From the NCBI RefSeq assembly GCF_019059575.1, contig NW_024881695.1, positions 124,001 to 188,000 of the forward strand: a stretch of 64,000 nucleotides of DNA, written 5' to 3'. The stretch is from Amphibalanus amphitrite (taxonomy: Eukaryota; Arthropoda; Thecostraca; Balanomorpha; Balanidae). Made by a program: the position numbers and the translations under genes. Positions 26,501 to 35,500 of the stretch are shown in pieces. Each line of letters starts with the position of its first letter. The first letter of the stretch is position 1. The notes beneath the pieces are model-generated. The model was not told where the DNA came from and ran no database searches. It worked only from the letters and a program-made list of their open reading frames with translations.

Positions 26501-29500
26501 TGACTACATGGGTTTGTTTTGAATCGTGACTTTAATTTGCGAGACATCGCGATCGCCTCAAGTCGTGACGAAAGCACTGCGGCGGTTGTGACGTCAGACA
26601 ACAGAGCACACGGCATAATGACGTCACCGCGTGAGACCGACATGTTTGTTACGAGATCCCGGTCCAGCCCGGGCGATTAGGTATGCTGTCCTGACTCTTG
26701 ATAGTGTTCTTGGTGAAGGTACTTTTTAGGTAACTGACTAAGAAGTCACTTGTGCGAACCAATCAAGGCACTTGTGAACAGTATGAAGCTTCATTTGTGA
26801 AGGCGCCGTTATCCAGGCCCGTCCCCGCGCCGTCCCACGCGCACTTAGGGCGGCCGGCGATGGTTTTATGCAGGCGCGTTATCGGCGGAACAAACGAATT
26901 CCGCCCTTATTGGATGGTGGGCGGAGATAGCGCACTTATCACCTCTCATTGGTATACCATGGCGCGGAGATTGCCGGCAAAGCTACGCAGTTTTCAATAG
27001 AAAACCTGACAGCATGTGAAAATTATACCCATGGGTGGAGACAATTGTATTGGATTAAAGCAAATCTGAAAATAAAAGCCGAGTTCCGTGTGGTACTGGA
27101 GCGCCTTGGCCTTCTGACCTTAGCTAGCTCAGAATTTTAGTAATTAATCGACCCTTGCCACGCCGACGCTTGCTCATTTTCCTTGGCGAGTTCACTGAAA
27201 ACGAAGAATCGACGGGGCGGTTGTTTTCCTTCTGTCGTTCACGCCAGTCGCCAGCCGTCGCAACTGTCGCTCTAGGACCATTAATCAACATTTGAATTGC
27301 GTTTATGTTTTAAAAGAGCGCGTTTTTACAGCAAACGCCTGCCTCGGAGGACCAAACAGTACCACTCTAATGCCGCCGACATGGCCTTGTGGGCTGACTG
27401 CGGCCTGAATCACACGATTTCCTCAATGGGAGTGGGTACAGCTGACTGCTGGGGTGGGAACTGTACCCTCTGCATCCAATCTATCGTATGACTGGCCTCT
27501 CTCATCGGCCTTAGATCTACAAATGTACACAAAAAAAAGACCACATCACGTATTAGGCGCACCTATTTCGACTAGATCCCGTCCAAACCAAAGCAAACCG
27601 AAGTCACTCCCAGATCCCTATCCTACTCGAGCTGTGTTTTCCCAGATCCAGATACGTCAGATACAATCCAGATCCACACCAGACCACAGACCGTCGCCGC
27701 CGCTGCCGCTGTTCGGTGACATGACGTCACGGCTGCTATCGGCACGTCCGTCCGTCCGTTTGTGTGGTGGACAGTGGTCGGCTCGGCTTGATTTGGCCTT
27801 CGAGGACGGCCCTGGCTGCACGAGGAAGGCACTGCGACAGCGGGCAGTAGCGCGCCTGCAGTGGAGCAGTGGCGGGCGGCGGTGGAGTGGCTGTGAGGCG
27901 GTGTTGGTCTGCAGTGGAGAATTAGTAGTGTTGGTGAATAGTGAGAGCTGAGCAGCCTGTGTGTGGCGGCAGCTAATAGGCGTACTATGGACGTTTGGGT
28001 GGTTTGATCCAGTGACCGGACGCGACGGAGCGTAGCGTACCGTGTGTGGCCACCTCTCCTCGATCGCCGGATACGATACTAGGGGAAACCGTCCTCTGGC
28101 GCAACGGAGGAGAGCAGAGCCCGACTGTCAGGTAGGCGCACCGGGACGGGGCCCGGACGAGCAGGAATGTCCCGGCGATTGGGAGCGAGCCGGCAGCTGT
28201 GTCGAAATGTGAGCGGAGAGATACGGTGTCGAGACGGATCAAATGAACCGTAGGAGCGACCAGCTGACTTCTATCTCCGTACGTACGCTTCAGTGATTCG
28301 ACTGGAACGAGAGGGAAAGTGGTGGCAGCGTTTAGCTTTCTGTAGATTCTTCCGCCTGGTGTCTGAGCTGGTGGCTTCTAAGCTCATTTGATTTGCTGGT
28401 GTCATGCTTACCACTGCAATCTTAGTAGGCTCTATCCTAGTGATATGCTCGCCTCTTTCATTGTCTGATATTCTACAGCCATGGTGCTAGCAGGCTTGAA
28501 TCGCCCCCTGTTCCATAAGATTCATGAACCTCGGCCAGCGCTGGACGGTGCCGTGGCTGCACGTGCAACAAAAGGAAGACTACAAGGAAAGTTCCTGATC
28601 TCATTGCCGCCGTTCGATTCACTGGGCGTGTATAACGGCATTTTCCGTGGTGCCGTGCAGAGGTGCGACCTTTCCTGGTTGGTAACAGGGGGTGTCACTA
28701 ACTGCAGAATGTCACTGACTCGTATCGCGTCTACCTTGAGTGTCTAAAGCATCAGAAGCTGTCAGTTGTCATATATGGTTCCAGCTCTGTCAAAGATGGT
28801 TATTTTTGTACATGCACCCAATCAGAAATGTAGTCCAGTGATCGCGACCTCCTGAATTTCACCTCTGTACTCCCGACTAACGTGTCGCCACGGTCGCCAA
28901 TCGCCATTGCACCCTCACCCCCTCCATAGAAGGCGCGACTGAACACGTCACTCCCCGCCACGTGCAATCGACTGAGTGATGCACATCCTGCCAATGGCGG
29001 AACGGGAGGGACCGACTTCCACTCAGACCTTCCTTCCTTGTGGAGCCTTCCCTCCTGCAAACTGTCCGATCCATCACACGGCTGGGTATTATTATTATTA
29101 TTATTGTTTATTCAGCATCGTCATGCGACAAAAAGAAACATAGCCCCCCCCCCCCCCCACCCACCCCACCCACCCACACACACAGTTAATCAGCACTCAG
29201 GAGGTTAGTAGTCTTAACAGGCGCCGCGAGGCCTGACAGTTGCTTGCCAAAACCATCTTCAAACTGTCTATAAGACCGCTTTCTTGGAGTGGTGCCCGGA
29301 CTATGTCGTGATCGACGTACCCAGCAGCGATGTGCATGATAGCGCCGAAATTCCCACCACACAGATTATATACGTGGCCAATAAACGACCCATCCAACTG
29401 CTCGGGGTACGTAGCAAGTCTGGCCAGTCCAGTGACGTAGGCTTGGCGAAGACGGTGGTCAGCGCGGAAAGCATTACGGAATGCGCGGAGGGCATCACCT

Positions 29501-32500
29501 CGCAGCACCTCACCGATGCGAGGCACCCCAGCAGCAATCAAAAGAGCCGTATGGTGCGCAGAACGCGGCAGACCCAGCGCTGCCTTGATCAGCGAAGCCT
29601 GTCGCGAGTCTAGACGCTCAATGTCGGCGGGGCTGAGGGGAGCCGTCTCACAGCCGAAGATCAGTGCCGGCAGCACTACTGTCTTCCAGAGGAAGATTTT
29701 GTCAGCAGCAGTCAGGCGGTTGGTGAAATTGCCCAGGGGTGTGAGGCCATAGAATGATGCACAAGCACGCCTGATGCGCTGAGCCACGTGGCTGTCTGTG
29801 CTGAGGTTGTCATCAAGCACCGTACCGAGGTGCTCGGTCGTCTGCCGGATCTGCAGCTGCTGTCCTGACAGTGTCTACCTCGGTGTGCTCGTGAATAGTT
29901 CCTGTCCAAATATAATACAATGGCTCTTGGTTTTTCCCGGTTCAGGGTGAACGAAGTCGAGGCGCCAAGTAGCCGCGAATTCTCCCACCATCTGCAGCAT
30001 TGCACCGAGGTCACGCGCGTTCGCAGATATAAGGAGAATATCGTCAGCGTAGCAGATAGCGGGTACGTGCTGGCTGTGTAGATATGCTCCACGACCGCTG
30101 CGATCTAGGACCTCAATAAGAGGTAAGAGGAAGATGTTTGCAAGGGTTGGCGATAAGATGGCCCCTTGTCTGGTGCCCCTGCAGACCAGGAACGCTTCAG
30201 ATGTGGCGCCACCAAAAGTCATCCTTGCAGAGAGGTGGCGGTACCAGGTGACCATGAGGCACCAGCAGTAGTCGCTAAGATAATCTTCCAGACGGAAGAA
30301 CAGACCGTCATGCCATATTCGGTCAAAGCATTTCCTCGCGTCAAGGTTTGCGACAAAAACAGGAAGACCCCTGGCTCGATTCTGCTGTATGGTCTCTCCA
30401 GCCAACAGAGACGCTTGCATGGTGCCCCGATTGGAGATAAAACCAAACTGCAGATGATGAGGTTCAAATGAGGCGTTCAGTTCGTCTAGCACTAACAGCT
30501 CGAGCAGCTTAGATGCGCAGGTTGTGATTGAAATCGGTCGATAGTTGTCCAAGCAGTTAGGGTCCGATTGAGATTTCTTCAACACGGGTACAATAACGCT
30601 GTCAGCGAAGGTAGCTGGCACGCTACACGTGGACAGGCAGACAGAGAGAAGGTGCGCCAGAGCTGACAGGAGACAAGGCGACTGACCATAGAGAAGGTGC
30701 TCCGCCGTGATGCCGGATATCTGCATATCTGCCGGGTATCTGCAGGATGGGCCATGTCAAAATTAATTTCAGTTTGCTGCTGATGTTTTGGTTGTTTTTG
30801 TCGTTGGCATTACATGAGTCATTCGCACATGACTCGCAGGCCAGCAATGTTGCAGCCAGTAGTCGGCATTCTGCGTATTAGCTATACCGCGCAAACAGCC
30901 CTCGTCATATCCGCTCAGATGTTTGTGAGGTCCGTGGGAAGGAAATTCCACCAGTCAGGTGTCAACGCCGTGCCGGTGTTGCAGTGGTTCACAAATCACA
31001 CCTGTTCGTTCATCTCGCCGCTCCTGCCGAGCAAGTTACCATTCTCCTTTCAGTGTTTGTGCGTGTGTATGACGGGGCCTCATGTGGTTCCGTGGTCGGA
31101 GCTCATGAACACGCCTCTTTGTGAGCTGACTTGACTTTACCTCACATCGAATCTGTCTGGGCTGACCTGACCTCTCCCTCTATGTGACCACTCTAGACCT
31201 CCCCTCGCGCTCTGTCTGACCCGACCTAACCTCCCCCCACCCTTCCCCACAGGCCGGTCTGCAGAGCGAGGTGAAGCGTCGCAGTAAGCTGGTGCGTCGC
31301 ACCCACTCGGACTTGGGCTCGGACTTGGTGCGCGGCTACAGCCGCCAGATGTCCCAGCCGGCGCCGATCACCGAGCACCCGGCCTCGGCGGCTGACGGCC
31401 GGCGGCCCCACCACCACCACCACCGGCTCAGAAAGAGGTGGGCACGGTGGGGGAGGACGGGGAACGGTGGCGGGGAGGGGGATGGGGAACGACAGAAGGT
31501 GGGGAGAGAAAGACGAAGCAGGCGGAGAACAGCAAGGGAATGTGGCGATTAATGAAGACAATATTTTAAGTCGCCCCGCTAGGATGCAAAAATTAAGCAA
31601 CCAGTGTGCAAACAGGAGCACACCTACACCAGCTCATATTCCGTCACCTCTTCCGTTACGACTTGCAGTCTCTCACGTGCAGTCCTTTAGTGTAACGTAT
31701 TCCAATGTCACACGTGACGCACGTGTTCTCGCTAATCGTTCCACTGTTGGTGACACTTGAAGCCCACCACGTGTCTGAGCTAGTTGTAAGAAATGGTAGC
31801 TATCTGAGCCGCTGCATATAGTAATTAACCACTGCTCTCTAAGAGTTGCTGAGATGAAATCAGACCCATCTCCGCGTACGTATGTAGTGTGCGGAGTTTG
31901 TTGATAGGGTTGTCTGCCACGCCGCGGGTGACGATCCATCCGACGTTGCAGGACTTCTTGAGAGAGTGGGAGGGTTACATTTCGAGTGGTGGGGGAATAC
32001 ATAAAGACGTATAAAAGAGGGATGTTTAGTAAGCTAGATGAACGTCTGTGACCTCTAATTTCGATGTCCTGACCACTTTGAGTCACCATTCACAAAATGA
32101 CTGTGTATTTTCAACCTTCTTGTAGAACGGGTTAACGCTATTTCCGCAGCTCTCCGCTGTACCCACCAGTAAATGAATTGGTCATTGTAGCCGCTCCCAT
32201 TGTCATTGTGGTGACTCGAACAGACGGAGGTAGCCGTGTCTAAATGGGTCATTGTGGGAGACCTCAGTCTTCAGACATTCACTTTGGAGACATTGTCTCC
32301 CACGACAAGAGTGGGTTTTGTTTGGGCTCGGGTTGAAGCGGGTTTGTTGGATTGTTTCACTGTCTGGCAGCGCTGTTACGCAGGCGGCCGAGAGTGATGG
32401 TAGAAAGTGGATGTGAGTCTGTGTGGTATTGCAGGGAATGGGATGGCTTTGGTGACCCCTTAGGTCGCATAGGAGTCGCGTAGAATGATGCCTTTCCCTT

Positions 32501-35500
32501 TCAGCCGCGTTATGAAACAACTGAACATGATACGAACGTTACATCTCGGCTACCTAAGCTGATTTATCCACATAAGAAATCTGATATCCTGGGTTTCGTT
32601 CAATGCCGTTGGCCTCTGTTTTTAATTATTCGCTGCTAGGTGCTCGACCTGAGGTCTCAGCTAAGGAGTGAACCAAGTACAATGCCTCACAATCTTCACC
32701 AAAGCCACCTCGTGGCCTTCGCAGCTCTGTCCGCCCTGTGACCTCCCATATCTGACCTCTGACATCCGCTCTCGTCTCTCGTCAGCCTGGGCCGGGCGCG
32801 CGGCGCCTCCCGCCTGCGCCGCTCGCTCTCCGACCCCAGTGTGGCGCCCTCTCCACCTCGGCAGCGCCGGCCGCCGCCGCCCGCCGCCGGCCACGCCACC
32901 GACGACGACGCCATCTCTGAGTCGGACGAGGAACTACTGTCGGACGATGAGAGCCGCCGCAGGCCGGTACGTGGGGTGTGATTGTGATAGTAATAATTCA
33001 GGGTAATAGCCAGCTCGCTTGGAAGGTTGTCATTTATTCTAGCTGGTTATTTTTATGCTTTAAATCACAACGAACTATGCATTTTGTATTTCTGATCACG
33101 CTTATTTTCCATTTTCCGACTTTTTCATTTCATCCAAATTCCAACCTTTACAATCCTTTTCACGAGCTGGACAAATTTCTGATCACGCTCAATCATCTAT
33201 TTTTCAATTTCTTCTCAGTTCTCATCCATCTGCAACCCCTTAAGATAACCTGGCTAATAACCCCCTCCCTCGGTTCCGCAGCAGCACCTGGTGCGCACGT
33301 TCGAGCCGGCCGAGGACTCTGTGGTGTACGCCGAGGCCCACTGGGACTACATCACCCTCGACCCCGAGGAGCTGGCCTTCAAGGCCGGCGACGTGATCGA
33401 GGTGCACGACTGCTCCGACCGGCACTGGTGGTTCGGCGCCCATCAGCAGAACCAGGGCTGGTTCCTGGCCGCATTCGTACGGGTGAGTGATGGCTGGAGG
33501 ATAAGAGGGAGACGTTGATAGGCGAGGGAGAAAGAGGTGGTTCAATGACTCATTGAAATGAATTGCGAGAGAGCTTCATAGCTGTTTTGAGTTGAATTGC
33601 GAGAGAATTTGATTGGGAGGATTGGAATGCAGTTGAGCTAGAGAAAGACCGGGTGTATCAAACGAATGTCTGGACAGGATATAATGATTCAGCCTGGCCA
33701 CTCTACTCCACCTGCCCGACTCTCCCACATCCACTATGACCTAAACCTGACACCCCCCCCCCCCCCCCGGCAGCTACGAGTGAGTCAGGAGGAGACGGTT
33801 GAGGAGACTCTGGACGCCATCCGTTCGGGCGCCGCGCGGCCGCAGCTCAGTCGCAAACAGTCTGTGTCGCTGCTGTCGCACGACCAGGTGCGCGCCAAGG
33901 TGGTGATGGAGATCCTCAGTTCCGAGCGCGCCTTCGTGCAGGACGTCGGCAACGTCATAGAGGTGAGGAAGGAGCGGGGGAGATGGGACTGCACTAAAAT
34001 CACACATCATTATCAGAGGGGGGAGGAGAAGCGGGGAACTGGGATGGTCAAAATAAGCAAGCGTTCAGGTGCATGCAAGCTGTTTTTTTATAATGCAGCC
34101 TTGACCTAAGATTTGTTATCATTCAGTAACACATCTCTGTGATATTGCTGCAATACCTACCCCAAAGGTACTGCAATGTTATCTTGTGTTTTTCTGGTTC
34201 ACTTGATTGTTGGTTTACTATTAATTTTGAATCAACTTCACAAATATGGCATACCATTGAAGTACCCTCGCCATGCCTACCGTGATGGGCCTCCCCCTGA
34301 CCCCTTTCCCCGTCTCCCCTCGACAGGGCTACCTGCGTCAGGTGGTGCGCCGGCGGGACCTGTTCACAGACGAACACGTCACCACCATATTCGGCAACAT
34401 CGAGGAGCTGCACCGGTTCCAGACGGAGTTCCTGCGGCGACTGGAGAGTCGTGTGGACCGCGCCCGGCCGCACGCCAGCTGCATCGGAGCCGCCTTTGTC
34501 GAGTTTGTGAGTGATGCGCGGGGAGTTGGAGGGCGAGTGGGTGTTACCCTATGGGTAGGATGGGTATCGGTTGTTTCATGTATCCCAAGTGGGGCATTGT
34601 TTTTCTATTTGTTTGTCCGTCATTCTATATAAGATCTGACAGTTTGTGTTGTGATTGTCTATCAAAAGTATTGATATCCAATCGTGCAACATAGTCTGCC
34701 CACTTTTCAAGACTATTTTGCATCACGCTGTGCCAGAGGCTGTCGCAGCATGTCTAAACACCGCCCAGCTGTCAACTAACACCCTTCCTCCCTCCCCTCA
34801 GCAAAACGGTTTTTCGATATACGCCGACTACTGCAACAATCACCCGTCTGCGGTGTCGGAGCTGCAGCAGCTCTACCAGAACAACCGCTACATCCACTTT
34901 TTCGAGGCGTGCCGCCTGCTGCGCGACATGATCGACATTTCCCTGGACGGCTTCCTGCTGACGCCCATCCAGAAGATCTGCAAATACCCGCTGCAGCTGG
35001 CCGAACTGCTCAAATATACAAAGGTAGGTGGATGTAAGAGGCTGGTCGGAGATGAACGCTCTAGATGACCGAACTTTAGCTCCGGGTATTCATATTTTTT
35101 TTTTACTGTAGTGTGTCTTTGAATTCAATACCACGATCCTACAGCTCATATTCTACAGGATACCAGGAAAGAAGTAACTTCTCTTCGTCTGCTTTTAAAG
35201 TGTGTATTTTGGTATCACCAACAGACCTTTGTCCACTTACAAGCGAAGACTACGCCGCACTTGTAAGGCGTGGTCCCGTACCACTGCGCCTCCTCTGACG
35301 TCTCCCCGGTCCCACAGACGGACCACCCGGACTACGAGCACGTCCGGCAGGCTCAGGCCGTCATGAAGGCGGTGGCCATGGGCGTCAACGAGTCCAAACG
35401 GCGCATGGAGAGCCTGGAGAAGCTGGCAGCCTGGCAGATGAAGGTCGAGGGCTGGATGGTGAGGACACGGGGAGGAGAGGAGAGACGGCTAGGCCAAGCC

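Larger units (their letters stand above)
24502..31252 (+). other. Intron 6 of the RhoGEF gene (6.75 kb)
   Basis: Runs from the donor at 24502 to the acceptor CCCCACAG ending at 31252. It holds a minus-strand LINE (29087-30750) and simple repeats, including a C14 run at 26022-26035. The GC-rich stretch 27700-28140, ending in a donor-like TGTCAG|GTAGGC, could be an alternative non-coding first exon for a short isoform starting near the SH3 domain, but nothing proves it. Confidence 0.6.
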
